A stretch of DNA of 64,000 nucleotides from contig WHUZ01000011.1 of the NCBI GenBank assembly GCA_015179045.1, positions 868,001-932,000 of the forward strand, written 5' to 3'. The notes beneath the pieces are model-generated. The model saw only the letters and a list, made by a program, of their open reading frames with translations. It was not told the origin of the DNA and ran no database searches. Both the position numbers and the translations under genes were made by a program. Numbering within the stretch: position 1 is the first letter of the stretch; the number at the start of each line of letters is the position of its first letter. Source of the stretch: Kalaharituber pfeilii. Taxonomy: Eukaryota > Ascomycota > Pezizomycetes > Pezizales > Pezizaceae. Positions 37,225 to 50,000 of this stretch are shown here, one piece after another.

Positions 37225-37837
37225 TACTTATTTTTCTGTCTAGTATCATAGCCTTAGGTTCGTGCTCTGGAACTACTGTGCACCTAGCAGTGGTGCGGTA
37301 CCCGTTTCGAGTATGAAATTGAGTGTGCGTAGGTTGTGGAGGTACGTACCTATGAAAGTTTTGCGACAGTTTTTAGTTTTTGTGTTTTTTGTATGGTCGT
37401 TTAGAGTTGGTATGTGACAGGTTTATTTTGTTCTTTCGTATGATCATTCAGAACTCGTGTTAGAAGAGAATACCTTATAGAATACGGAAAATCCAATACG
37501 ACTCACGTACTGCACCAGGCAATGGAGGACCATTGGGTACGAGAACAGACGATCCTTACCCCCGCGGAGATGTGATGGATCGCAAAAACCCACAGCTGGA
37601 AATTACCCACACAAAAGTGTTGTGAAGAAGATGTGATGTTTGGTGAGATGAGTTGGACATCTTGCTTTAATCAATTCAAAAGGCACTTTCGGCACATAGC
37701 TGGGCCCGGGCTCTTGTCAGTCAAAATTTAGTCTTCGAAGGGACTCTGATTGTAATTATTTTAATAAATTCGAATAGGAAAGCTTGTGGGATTGGCTCTT
37801 GAAGTGGAGCATTGTAAGGTGTGGGTTTATGTTTATG

Positions 37838-38036
37838 TTGGTCTACCTTGAGCACAGGATGCCATCCACCCTGACAATATTTGTTCGGAGAAGTGGTTTG
37901 TTAGTAAGGTTTAGAATCGAGGTCCCCGGTTCGATTCGGAGCTGCGCAAGAGGGTTGTCCAGCATCTTTTCTAAAAGATGGGCTGTAATGCTCCGGTTCC
38001 ATGATTCTAGTGGAAACCAGGGCAACTTGTTTTTAC
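37838..38036 (+). repeat. SINE-like repeat, copy A
   Basis: Contains AGAATCGAGGTCCCCGGTTC followed by GATTCGG (a good Pol III B-box, GGTTCGATTC), then AGGGTTGTCCAGCATCTT, TGTAATGCTCCGGTTCC and a tail GGCAACTTGTTTTTAC. The same ordered blocks recur at 40.2-40.5, 49.5-50.0, 56.9-57.3 and 61.7-62.0 kb. The long frame running through it (37784-38455) is not a gene. Confidence 0.65.
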
Positions 38037-39479
38037 TGTTCCCCAAATATCACAACACCCCAAGTCCTGCCTCAACTTCCACAACTTCTCGTAAAACAGC
38101 TTCCCGTTTGCCCTTTCTTCTGATATCTTTTGAGTTGCATAACTATTGCAGAGATGTGGGTCAAAACTACTCCGTTTCTGTCCAAAAGAAATTGGTATTA
38201 GGAGGCCCCAGGCGGTGCGCGGACGGTAGAATTGTGATTGGAGTTCCTGGAGTTCCTGCCAGGGATCAGCACCTTTACCTGACACATTTCACGTGGGAGC
38301 TATGGTGTCTGTTTTTCAGCAATATTTGGCTGTCGAAGCAGCTCGAAGAGGACATACAGTATAGTGAAGCTGCAGACCCGGATCTCAAAGTTATGTACAA
38401 TTCTATCCACTTCTCAAATACCCAACGTGAGGTCATATTGACATTATATTCATGAGCACATGTATTAAGCACCCCAGCCATCAATAGCATCAAAGGACCC
38501 TCCTTCTCATGCTTCTATTCACAAACACTTGAATGTGCTAACGGTGCAGCCTTCTTTAACGTATCCTCAAGAACAATTGTAGAATGCTAGAAGGTACCAG
38601 TTAGCGAAGAGTTCAGAGCTAATGTGCTAATATGCTAATGGATTCTCACTTAGATTACAATACAAAACTTACTCCACAATGTTCAGACGGCAAGGACTGT
38701 CATTAGGTTGTGGAGTGGCATTGCTGTCCACATTGCCCATGGCTGCTTCCATGTTGTCAAGAACACATGCCATTAGGTCAGAAAGGTCACCTGTCCTTGC
38801 TCCCTATGCCATTAAACGAGCTTTAGCAATAAGAATGAAAAAGCGGGATACTCATGCACGGTGAGGATAAAGCAAGTGGGTATTATGAAAGCTTTTGAAT
38901 TCCGAGGAGAGGTATGGAGCTGAAGAAACATTACCTATTTAGGAAAGGGATAATGGACATTGCATATTGATGGATGGGTGGGGCAACTCTTGTACATCAT
39001 CGAAACGAATATTCTTTTCTTCCTGAGCTTGTATTTTCTCCTTACTAGGGAGCTTATTTCCTTCCAGCACTCGTACCCTATCACATCTAAATAGTGCCCA
39101 CCCATAATACAGCACCCTCTTGGCACTCCTCCTCATGCACTTTTCATCTAAGTGGTGTTACTTACTACGTCTATACAACGCCTATTAAATTTACATGATA
39201 TCAGGTTAATTCAATATCAGAGAATCAGAATTTTCCAGCCAAAACAACGAAAAAGCTAATAAAACACTAGATCTATGGTCCAATCTATCACTCTTTCGTC
39301 TGAAAATAGACAGTCTGGCCTTTAAATCTGTCGAATCATTTAGCGCCGGACAATTCAGTTACCATCAATAATTATATACTAAGAGTATGTACGCGACAAC
39401 ATACTTTCAACTGTACAAACGAATTGCAATTTCTGGGACCAATAAACAGATGTGCTACTATATGTAGTAGGTATTACCA
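38037..39479. other. Intergenic, no supported gene
   Basis: AT-rich sequence with only short frames on both strands; nothing recognised. Confidence 0.45.
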
Positions 39480-40490
39480 GTAGTAAGGGCACACAAGCAA
39501 GCTACAAAGCAATTGACCAAAATAGGCTTTGTGCACTTTTTTGCATCAACGTTTGGTCGGACTTTGCGACTGTGACGGGCTTTGCGATCGTGACGAGCCG
39601 TTGGAGCTTGGAATGAGACTAAATAGTAAGGCAAGGGGTTTACACTTTATCTACACATTGCATATACATATGTTCACCACTTAATGCAAGATAATTCGTG
39701 GAAAAGATGTTTGCGCACTGTTAAGTGGCTATAGATTGTGTATTGACTCAGAAGTACAAAGTGAATATGAATCAGGAACCTGGTACCAGTGTCAATGTTA
39801 TGCAATAGTACTGAACAGCATATGTATATAATGTCTGTGCCCCAGGAGCGGACCCAATTTGCTGGGTAGTGGACCAACGACCCAAATTCTTCATCCTAAT
39901 CGGGTAAAAGAACCAGGACTCTCTGGGTACGAGAACACAGGACTCTACCATACAGGTATCGCAGCCACTCGGCCTTATCCTGTACGGCTACACCTCGTGC
40001 CTAGATTTTACCTAACCACAGTTTGTATGCACTCCTTGCTCTTTCATATTACTGAAGTGGTGAAGCAAATGATAGCCTGTCACCTTGTGAATACTTGATT
40101 ATAACAAGCAGCCATGAAACCATCTCTTCTATGAATTCTCGTACTCTCTTTCCCAAAACAAATGGCCAAAATTAAAACAGGTTTCCCTAATTCCTGTTAA
40201 ACATTGATCATTGTTGGAACCGGAGCAATTACAGTTCATCTTATTTATTTAAGATGACGGACGATCCTATTCCATAGCTCGACGTGAGAATCGAACCGGG
40301 GCCCTCAATTCTACACCTCTCCATATCGATTGTCACTGCATATAGGTCAGTTCACATAAGTCGAAATAACCTCGCCTCTTGAAACCCCCCACCCCCGCCT
40401 CATCCTTTCCACCGCCCTAGCTGTCTGCAAATGTCATCTAGTGCATCAGGTCGGAATAAGCGGTTAATATGCGTCCTGGGCGCACAAGGC
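39480..40490 (+). repeat. ~1-kb dispersed repeat, copy 1
   Basis: Shares ordered blocks with 48785-50000 in the same orientation: GTGCACTTTTTTGCATC, GTGACGAGCCG, GCAAGATAATTCGTG, GATTGTGTATTGA, CAGCCACTCGGCC, GAAGTGGTGAAGCAAAT, CTTCTATGAATTC and GGCCAAAATTAAAACAGG. No coding capacity is visible. The right third is the SINE-like copy B. The two copies differ mostly by transitions and small indels, so they are old. Confidence 0.65.
40174..40490 (-). repeat. SINE-like repeat, copy B
   Basis: Minus orientation. The B-box-like GGGCCCCGGTTCGATTCTCA is very close to the Pol III consensus. It is preceded by GAGAGGTGTAGAATTGAG and followed by the conserved CATCTTAAATAAATAAGATG stem and TGCTCCGGTTCCAACAATG, ending AAACCTGTTTT. 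Upstream homology to copy D continues to GCGCCCAGGACGCATATTAA, so the repeat is at least 317 bp. Confidence 0.7.
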
Positions 40491-41465
40491 GCCATAGCGA
40501 TTGCCATTTCCCCGGGCATTCATGACGAATTTTTCTTTTTTAATAGTGATGCAGTATTGTCTACGGCTACTTTTTTTCATGAATTAGAAATGTGGCCACC
40601 GCGTTGCTAATGAGTTCAGGCTGGCGAGCCCGTTTGTATGTGCTACCTAAATTGCCGAGTACGAAGGCACGGGGGCACGAGCATCGTAAATAGTCATAGC
40701 GTGGAGATGCAATAGACAACAAGCAAGCAAGAAAAGTACTTCTGAAAGTCAAGCACCTAGTCTTGTCCTAAATTACACTCTCATATCTGCTTATTATCGT
40801 ACTAGGCGCTCATAACATCCTTGAGAGTTAACATCCTTGAGAGTTGTAATATGCCTCGAATTGGACCTGTTTGTATGAAGGCTATCATCGACGAACTTGC
40901 GTGAAATATTCTATATTGCTTTTCTTGCTATAATAACCGAGCCAGAGCCTGTTTTAACATTTCTGCCTGAGCTCAGATGTAAGTTTGAGGTCTTTCCTCA
41001 AAATCGGTCGCAAACTCATATAAATCGATACCAAATTGATCCTACAAGACTATGCAGTATCAGAAACTTTGTTTTGAAGTCTACTTGCATGCCAATAATA
41101 ATTAACTCTAATTTACTGCCCAGCTTCCTGAGGGTAGCAGTTTGCATTTGTCACAAGGCTACCCAAAATCGATCTATAATCACTCAAGGCTCCTGTGCTT
41201 GTAGTGGATCGTATGACACCAAAAGGTATCAGGTACGGAATGTTGGACTGCATTCAAGCTCAAGATATGACATTGATTATGAACTTAATAACTCTATTCA
41301 TGTACGAAGCTCTTCGACACTACTATGTACATAGCTCATCAATATATTATCTTACATCTCCCAATCTACCTATCTCTAACTCCTCAAGTGGAATAAGTGG
41401 CCCGGGCCGCCTCTTCTATAATATTATCACTTCATTTGCACCTACGTTCCTTGGTGAATCCCACT
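40491..41465. other. Intergenic, no supported gene
   Basis: A perfect short tandem (ACATCCTTGAGAGTT twice near 40815-40850) and AT-rich sequence. A 145-residue plus-strand frame at 40897-41334 has no family signature. Confidence 0.4.
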
Positions 41466-41752
41466 TAGATGCTCGCTTAAGCCACTCCCACGCCTTGATT
41501 ACTTTGGATAAACGTGCTATGTTGTTGACAGCAGCAATGGTGTGTGGGTGATCTCTGAGAAGCGCCTTGTTATATTGTCCTTGTTGATAAAATACATCTG
41601 TTATCTGTTACCTGCATCAAGGGTGTCTCGGTCCTCTAATCAATAGAACCTTACACACCTCTTTCAGCCTGCCCTATAATAGCCATTATTCCGATAAACC
41701 TCGCTCAGATTTCGCAATGCTGTCAGTACCTCCTCAGACTCTTGCTTCATTT
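41466..41752 (-). pseudogene. TPR-gene fragment, paralogue of the NB-ARC-TPR gene at 57.7-60.6 kb
   Basis: The minus strand encodes EESEEVLTALRNLSEVYRNN and GYYR, matching the segment at 58430-58360 of the second NLR, followed by partial TPR sequence with deletions and frame changes. DNA blocks such as CCTTGTTATATTGTCCTTGT and TTGATAAAATACA are near-identical to the other locus. It carries CGG where the larger locus has an in-frame TAG. It lies 0.5 kb downstream of the NACHT-ankyrin gene and has no NB-ARC part. Confidence 0.75.
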
Positions 41753-42258
41753 GCCGTCACGAACCGCAGCCTATTACCCTAACTTTTGCCACTTCCGCCA
41801 CTTTCGCCAGCTTTCGCCAGATGGTTACCCTCAACTGGAACGTGTCCTTCGCGATCACCAGACATCTCGCTCTAAAAATCAGAGCAATTGATCTAAGTCC
41901 CTGGTTTCTGAAATATTTTATTACTACTTTGGAACAGGAGGAAAAAATATAAACGGATATTCAGAAAGAAATAAGACTAACAGAGAAAAGGTTTTAGCTT
42001 CAACAGTACCTCAAGTCTTATGAAATATTTTGTAAAGCTCATTCAATCTGATGCAGCTTACAACTATTACTGAAATGGAATTCAGCTAGCTAGAAAACAC
42101 TCTGTAAAGGGCACTCATTGTAGTTAAAATGAAAGATAAGTCCACTCGAGTCCTTCCAAGCTGCTGGCTTCATGAATACCCAGGAAAGAGCGCAAAGTAT
42201 GGATTCAGGTCAGTAACCGGATATGCACTCCACCATCCTTCTCTATCGGCGTCCCATG
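41753..42258. other. Intergenic, 3' flank of the NACHT-ankyrin gene
   Basis: No gene recognised. Contains CTTTCGCCAG-type short direct repeats near 41800-41820. Confidence 0.5.
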
Positions 42259-45200
42259 TCAACGAGGGCCGCCTTTCTCCCGTAAAAGGATCCAAATATG
42301 CTCTTTGATTATCTGGTCCACCTCCGATTCCTCCTTTGTCCTGATATACCTCTCACATTTCAACAACTGGATACGAATGTATCCCACCAAATAATTTAGT
42401 TCATGTGCCAACACACCATAACATATTTCTATGAACATGATTGTCTCGCGCTTAGCAATCCCCTTCGTTTGGGCCAACAATCCATCTAATCTGACTTCAC
42501 CAAAGCAGCTTTTGAATGTCGCAACGCCTGCCCCAGCAATTTTTTTTTCCATAGCATCGATACAGGCAAGGAGTATTTTGGTATTGGATCTCGTAATAAC
42601 CCCTCCCATTGCATTTGAATGCAATGCTGCGTCCAGAAATGCGATGGCAGACTTCAGATGAGCTTGAACTTCATCTTCTTTTGATTCCACAACTGCACTT
42701 AGACAAAGCCGTTCATCTTCAGATATACATTGTGTAAAAATCCAAGCATATTTTGGACTCATTGATTTTGCCATGGCCAGGCCAAGCACCAGCTTAACTA
42801 TCTCAATTAACTCACGTTGTTGGCCACTATACGTGTGAGTGACCCCGTGCAAGATCAAGTTGCGTAAAGACCTGTGCAGAAGCTTCACAATCCTTGCCGA
42901 TGGAACCTGTTCCAAAAGGTCGTCCAACAGCTGGGGAACTGATGGCATGAAGTATTCCATTACCTCTTGATTAAAATAGCTACCAGGGTTGTCAAACATG
43001 GCTACTAAACCAGCTTCACCACGCTGTAGTATACTCTCGGCCAGAGTAATATTACCGCTACCGATTATCTTGATCACCTCTCTAGCCCCAATCCTTAAAA
43101 GTCTAGCCCTGGCAGCGGCAGAGGTGGATCTAAATCTCGAAGAGCTTGCAGGTTGCGATTGGGCGGTTATTACATTGACATCTTGAGTCGGTATAGGTTC
43201 AGGTTCAGGCGGCCTGGGTTTTGTAAGAGCATCTGCATACTCCATCAACAGGGTGACAATTTCATTGTCACCAGGGATGACAGCAGCAAGCTCTATGAGT
43301 GCGTCATACTGCTGATGGGTCAATCGGATCGAGTTGGAAGTCACTAATTGCTGTACTGCTTCAAGATGACCCCCCAGGCATGCAGCTTCTAGAGCTGCAA
43401 CCGCAGTTTCTTTGATTGTTCGGCTACATGCTTCGCATAAGGTGAGCAAATACTCCACAATACTTGTTGCGCCCACCTGTGCTGCGACCTGCAATGGACT
43501 TCCGTATGCTTTTGGCGAGTCGAATACCGCACCGTGGGCGATGAGCAACTTTACAGCTTGCAGATTACCTCTTGCTGCAGCAAGGAATAGTGGGTCGGTG
43601 TCACTTCTTGTGTGAATATTAGGGTCTGCGCCCTTATCCAGCAGGTCCTGTAAAATTCCCATTCTTCCCCCATCGATAGCACCCAATAGGGCCTCTGCCC
43701 TCAGCTTATCGAGACACTGTACGTTTGATTGTCCCAATAGTAGTTGCAACACGTCATTTCCATTCTTTGCAGCCCAATGAACAGCGGTTCGGCCTTTTTT
43801 ATCTGTAGCAAGCTCCTGTCCCTTCATCAATGCCAATCCCTCAACGGCTTCAACCACCCCGAAGTAAGAAGCGACGTGAAGTCCCGTTGAGCCAGTAGGG
43901 AACCTCTCTGAGGAAACCTGAAACCAATACACTTGGAACGCTAGAAGCGCAGCTCGCTCATGTTGCGTAAACAGCGATAGTATTGATGTGCTTAGCTCCG
44001 AGTCTGGCGTGGTTAGGGTGACATGTGCATCCCAAAATTCGGCAGCATATTTAAAGAAGGGATTTGCTGCAATCAAAGCGTTGAAGGCGAGTTGACAGCC
44101 GTGAAGAGTGTCTGAACCTAGAGGTTCCTGATCAAACTGCTGCTGCTGCAAGTACTGCATGCACACTTTTGCAATCTGCAGATGTCCCATCCCTAAATGC
44201 TCTCTACTGGCGAACTCCTTTGCAGAATAGTGTACAAAACGGAGTAAAACCTCCTCTCCCTGCCTCTCCGTTTGAATCAGCCCGTGACACACGTGAACGA
44301 TGTGCTGCTGCAGCTCGCTAGGTGATTTTCCTTCACTGCACAATCCAACAAAGCGAAAAACATCAGTCAGTTCTTCTACAGATAGCGCCCGGCGAGAGTG
44401 TAACGCCCAAGACAAGGCGTTCATTGCTAGTTTCTTGTTGTTGGAGCTCTGGCAATGCACACGCTCGAGTATTCTCTTGTAGGTGGCATTGATGTCAATG
44501 GAACTAGGGAGCTCGTGCTTAATGCAGTGAACGATTGAATGAACATCTATTTCGCAGAAGATGGCTTCGAGCTGGATGCTGGCCCAGAGAAACCTTGACA
44601 GGTTATCTATTAGTTAAAACTCAACTGGGCCACAAACTGCAAGAACCAAACCTACATTCCATTAGACTTACTCACTAATGTTTCAATAATCTGACCGCTC
44701 AACTCGCCACAGTCTCGTGATTCCAGTAGGCTATGCAGTGCCAAGTTGCTCTTAAGTTTTTCCGCCACGAACGCCCTGATCTCAGGTACAGTTTCTGTTG
44801 TCTGGATCAAAATTTCGTAAAGCATATCGTGCAGTCGCAGAGCCCGTCTGATGTCCTCTTGTGATCGACTAAATACAGCAACCTTCAACAGGGCACCAGG
44901 GGCACTTCCTCTGCATTGATTCAATCCTGTCAAAACAGAGCATACTTCCCGTCTCGTCTCGTAACTACACTCGTCCAAGCCGTCAAGTAGTACATACATA
45001 GTATACCCCCCATTCAACGTAATAATTTCCTTGAACATGCTTTCGAGATTCATTAGAGAATGCGTGGTCGACGGTGACCCATGAATATCATGGTTATGAA
45101 ACCTCACCATGATGATGTCCGGAACCTCGGGAAGATTGCTGACAATTTGCTTCAGGATCGTTGCGAGAATGACAGTGGAGCGAAGACTCTCAGGGTTATC

Positions 45201-46587
45201 ATGCCTACAATACAAGTATGAAACAATCTGCTTTGCAGTACAGGAAGGCGCCGTATCGAGCAGATGCTCAACCACGCGAGACCTGAAATCAGTTAGGGAG
45301 GGAATGGCAATGAAGTTGCCAGAGTCTAAGGAAGACTCACATGAGAATAGTTTTACCCAAACCAACTGAGATCTTAGCAATACCGCTTCTCATTGACTAA
45401 GAGAATGGAATGAGGATAAGCCAACGTACCATGTCCATGAACCCACAGCACGGCTGGAGAAGGAATGCAGTTCCACTCTTTAAATTCGTCCTTATTTGCT
45501 ATCCAATTGCATGTGCCTTTGGTCCACTTATGCGTGGCAGCTTTGTGTGCATCTTGGTAAGGCAAAGTGGAAAGCCAGTTGAGCACCTTTAGCCGACGAT
45601 CCTCTAATTCTTTGTGAGAAAGTTTCAAATATTAGTTACAGATGTCGGCGGTTAGCCTTTGACATACCGTCAAGTTTAGCGGCCTGGACAGCCCTCTCCA
45701 AGCGATCTACTCGATCTTTGATTTCGTCTGTGATAGGCTGGAATTCAACAGAGAAGTTTTCGACTGCTGACCTCGCGATTCTGACCACTGTATGATGTTA
45801 ACAGTTACTTCGGGGTCGTGTTAAAACCCAACAATACGATTGCGCAGGATGCCACCAACTTGAGTTTCGGGTAAAGTAATACCGTCGAGCCGCGTATGTA
45901 AAGCATCGAAAATCCTTCTCCAATAGCCTTAGAATTTGAAGGACATGTTGTGCACTCTTCAATTGGCTGTGCTCGTAGATTTTCCAGTACGAATGGTACG
46001 TTTTGGAGGCCTCCATGTAATTATTGATCATTTCGGCAAGCTTGGTCATAGTCTCATAGTCATTTATGACGACCTAAATCATCAGAAAGGGTTAGGCTTG
46101 CTCACAAAGTCTTGAGTCACATATACAAACCTGCAATAAAAGGTTGAAACTACCCCAAACTAGGGATGCAATAAATGGGTCATGTTGCACCATGATATTT
46201 CCGGTTGACAAAAGTTGCTTTATTCTCGTTGCGACCTTGCCCACAATATCCTCTACCGCAATGGCCTTCTTATTGCGACTCTGGAACTCTTCCATCGCCA
46301 GTTGAGCCTTCGTCATTAGCTCCTTTATTGTTGCATTTTGAAGGTCAGTAAGTAAGGGGTCCCTGGAGGTCCAGTGCAAAATAGTCAGCGAAACTTAGAT
46401 ACATCCAACACTATCAAGATGTCAATGCCTACTCTTGATGTTCTCTAGGGGTTTTGGAGCTATCTCGTCCTTTATTTAAAGTTGAAAGAGAGCTTGATAC
46501 TTGTGGCGTCAATGAAACTGCAGTAGAAAGAGCAATCTGCATTCCAAATTGCAATTTGGTCCCTATTTTCCTACGGTTCCGCCTCAT
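42259..46587 (-). CDS. NLR-like protein: N-terminal effector-type region, NACHT, ankyrin repeats
   Basis: Eight exons (46587-46433, 46362-46131, 46073-45860, 45787-45669, 45609-45430, 45365-45341, 45282-44656, 44593-42259) with boundaries as placed here keep one frame of about 1295 residues. Residues 1-300 are helical (STAND N-terminal domain type). The NACHT P-loop GHVGLGKT is assembled across an intron, Walker B is MYVLLDGLDEC, and the post-NACHT region has GMFLWASIQLEAIF. Ankyrin repeats include GLHVASYFGVVEAVEGLAL, GRTAVHWAAKNGNDVLQLLL, TDPLFLAAARGNLQAVKLLI and GSPLQVAAQVGATSIVEYLL, followed by about 300 residues of unknown fold. Such proteins act in heterokaryon incompatibility and innate immunity. 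Start 46587 is the first in-frame ATG; 46542 is an alternative because TATATAAA sits just upstream. The exon 3 donor (GTTGGT) is weak. No stop interrupts it. Confidence 0.88.
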
Positions 46588-47100
<513 letters not shown>

Positions 47101-47487
47101 TAAATAAATATTGATTAAAAGGTTATTTTATATAACCGAGGCCTCTATAACCACTATTGGCTTGATAGTGATAATAGCTCTATGGCATCGACTTTACTTG
47201 ACCGACGGTAGGTATCCTTTAGAGGCTTGTGCATGGCCTCTGATATTTCTGCAGAGTATTGTGGGAGGCTTCTTAACCGAAATACCTGTTCCACATGATG
47301 TAAAGCTTCGGAAACTAAAGAATTTGACTGCATAATATCTGGAGTAAACAACAACCGCCCCTGACGGTCCTCTTTCCGTGCATTGTTCTTCTACGTAGCA
47401 GTCACAAAGCAATCATGGACAGTGCTTTGGTCTATTGCCAGCTTATCAGCAGACTTCCTTGCCTGCTCTTTGACCCGCCTTTGATGC

Positions 47488-48219
47488 TCAAAACTCGACA
47501 AAGACCTCACTGATCTTGTGACTTTTGATTAGATAGTCCTTAGGATACCCTACCATCTCCTGTGTATGGCTCGGATATTGTGCTATAATGGAGAAGTCGG
47601 ACATTAATCGTACTGCCTTAATCATCTTAATCACAACACTGACAAGACTGGCGCCGTCTGTATCATGGCCGTCCACTCGATGACGAAGAGAAGCTGCAAA
47701 GAAAGCTAGTATACCTCTCCCAAACTACTGCATCTCCTTGCCAGTTCACTGAGTAATACTTCATATGACTTGTTAGGGCGATTGTATCCAGGTTATGGGG
47801 GAATGCTGTACCAGATGTTATTGAATGCTGAAGTCTATTGTATTTCTTTAGAAAGCCTTCGATCCATTCTATAAGGCGTCCCACCATACCAAGATGAATA
47901 TTACAGAGGGTATCCGGGCTCATAAGCTCATGTGGGCGGACACTGGAAAGACTCCTAAGGGCATTCATGACCGGCTTCACCCCTTGCTAGATGTTAGTAC
48001 TGAGAACGGTTTCATGGAGCATATGTAGTCCGAGGGGGGTCCCCAAAGACTCTTTTTGAGCAGTACAGATAGGACACAGATTGCAGTTGATTCCATAGAT
48101 GTTGACACATTCCATGAGATCGGAAAGCCAGGTGCAAAGAGTCGATATTTATTTTCGCATTTTCTCGTCGGCACAGACCATTTCAGTCCCGCCAGCCAGT
48201 ATGGAGAATTATCTTGCAT
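47488..48219 (-). pseudogene. Relic of a Plavaka-like (CACTA/EnSpm-type) transposase
   Basis: Successive minus-strand frames read CENKYRLFAPGFPISWNVST (48.2-48.1 kb), then PHELMSPDTLCNIHLGMVGR and LIEWIEGFLKKYNRLQ (about 47.95-47.83 kb), then VVIKMIKAVRLMSDFSIIAQ (about 47.6 kb). The middle piece resembles the conserved …LMTPDILHTVYLGLFKHMMDWIQGFLKKH… segment of Plavaka transposases, as I remember the family. Stops and frame changes separate the pieces, so the gene is dead. Terminal CACTA repeats were not found. Confidence 0.5.
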
Positions 48220-48784
48220 AAAATATAATCTCCGCTGCCATTAAATCTACGGTTGACCCTTGAGAACTTCCAGGTATATCTGGCTGGTTACTCCTCTTGT
48301 AGATCTCTCTTCAGCACTACTACATAGTGTTGACTTGCCAGTACTGTAGATGACGGCCTAACGAACCACGACGCATAAACGAACCACTAGCCCTGGTACC
48401 ACTCCTGGGCAGCATCTACCAATATCTCCAGAACGAAGCATGCTAGCGATATGGAACAAACTGCAAAATACTCAGCGCATGTTGCCCTGCAACTGCTACT
48501 ACTGTGCAAATATAATTATCTTATTTATTGGCTACTCATACACAAATATGCACCAATCCTACAGTACCCCTTCCCCCAACACTATCAGAGACGCTAGCAT
48601 ACTTCACAGTATATAACCTTACTTCTTATACCTCTTCAGGCTCTCAAGTAGCTAAAGTAGAAGGTTAGCTAGCTTGTATTGTAGTAGGATAAGTATACTT
48701 GAAATTTCACTATCTGCTTATGTTCGGTCAGGCTTGAGCTTTATTGCTACAAGAATATGCCTTTCATCATGGGGAATTGTTAAG
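48220..48784. other. Intergenic, no supported gene
   Basis: AT-rich; may contain more of the Plavaka-like relic, but nothing is recognisable. Confidence 0.4.
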
Positions 48785-49250
48785 CACTGATTGAGGTAGC
48801 CAAGTAAGTGACCAAAAGGGACTCAGTGCACTTTTTGCATCGACGTACCGACGGCCTGGAAACGAGGCTAACATCGACGTTTGGTGTTGGGTCTGTTCAA
48901 CTGTGACGAGCCGCTGGGTCTCGGTATGCATATGGGACTACTAGTAAGTGACGGGACTATTTTGGATGAATGCGCACCTGCACGGTTGCTGCACGTTGTA
49001 TTTATGCATGTTACAACTTGACGCAAGATAATTCGTGCAAAAACATTTGCACGCTGTGTATGTAACTGGCGCTATAGGATGTGTATTGATCAGATCTAAA
49101 AAGTGAACTTCAATTCAGGAACTTGGTGACAGTGCTGATGAATGGTACTTGCCGGCAATATGATGTCTGCCGAACTCAGCTTGCTCAGGAGCGGCGTTCT
49201 AATCGGATAATTAAGCTATCATAAAGGTAGCGCAGCCACTCGGCCCTAGC

Positions 49251-49330
49251 CTGTTCGGCTACACCGCGCACCCAGATTGCAGCCTGTATACTGTTCGGCT
49301 ACACCGCGCACCCAGATTGCAGCCTGTATA
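49251..49330. repeat. Perfect 40-bp tandem duplication
   Basis: CTGTTCGGCTACACCGCGCA followed by CCCAGATTGCAGCCTGTATA occurs twice, 49251-49290 and 49291-49330, without a mismatch. The related repeat at 39.5-40.5 kb has only one degenerate unit, so the duplication is recent and specific to this copy. Confidence 0.95.
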
Positions 49331-49475
49331 CCACTTCTTGATTTTTTATACTGTAGTGGTGAAGCAAATATTAGCCTGCCATCTAGTGAGTGAATACTTA
49401 ATTATAGCAAGTAGCCACGAAATTACCCCTTCTATGAATTCCTGTTTCTTATGCCAAAAAACAAGAGGCCAAAAT

Positions 49476-50000
49476 TGAAACAGGTTTCCCCGGTTTCAAC
49501 TAAATATTGGTTATTGTTGGGACCAGGCTTTACAGTCATATTTCTAATGTTTCTATGGAGAGAAGAGAGTTTATTGTGTTCGCTCGATCAGCTTCGGGAG
49601 CTCTCCTACTTTCTACTCCTATCTACACTTTTCTGGTGCGATACGGCCCCTTTTTATATTCTCGCTCCTTCAGCCTCCGTTCCATTTTTGGCAACTTGAA
49701 TTTTAGCCCTGTGAGGAAAGTTGAATTTTAGCCCTACGAGGAAAGTTGAATTTTGACCCTATGAGGTTTAGCTCATTGACCGGGGGTGAGAGATTACATT
49801 CTTACATTATTTACTCTAAGATGCTGGACAACCCTCTTCCCCAGTTCCGGATCGAGCCGGAGCCTTCAATTCTATACCTCTCAATGGTGCTTGTTACCTC
49901 CACCACTAGAGACAACAGCATTCCACTTCAGCAAAGGCATAGGCCAGTTCGAAACTTAGCGACTCTAACTCCTATAGAGCTCCCACCCAACTCCACCACC
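49476..50000 (-). repeat. SINE-like repeat, copy C, in two pieces
   Basis: Tail piece about 49476-49545 (ACAGGTTTCCCCGGTTTCAA) and head piece about 49793-50000 (GATGCTGGACAACCCTCTTC, then on the minus strand GGTATAGAATTGAAGGCTCC and GGCTCGATCCGG as B-box-like). About 250 bp separate them. The open frame crossing it (49746-50456) is a translation of the repeat plus CACCAC-rich sequence and not a gene. Confidence 0.6.

Larger units (their letters stand above)
48785..50000 (+). repeat. ~1-kb dispersed repeat, copy 2, interrupted
   Basis: Collinear with 39480-40490 (blocks GTGCACTTTTTGCATCGACG, GTGACGAGCCGC, GCAAGATAATTCGTGC, GCAGCCACTCGGCC, GTGGTGAAGCAAAT, CCTTCTATGAATTCC). It carries a local 40-bp duplication (49251-49330). 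After the shared end (AACAGGTTTCCCCGG at about 49478) the SINE-like part is split by about 250 bp of unrelated sequence. Confidence 0.6.

Noticed and set aside
37784..38455. 223-residue plus-strand open frame
   Set aside because: It runs through SINE-like copy A; the codons translate the repeat and no family signature is present.
44652..45380. Separate NACHT gene starting MLRSQLVWV
   Set aside because: That start reads through two introns in the wrong phase; correct splicing joins the region to the upstream P-loop exon and downstream ankyrin exon in one gene.
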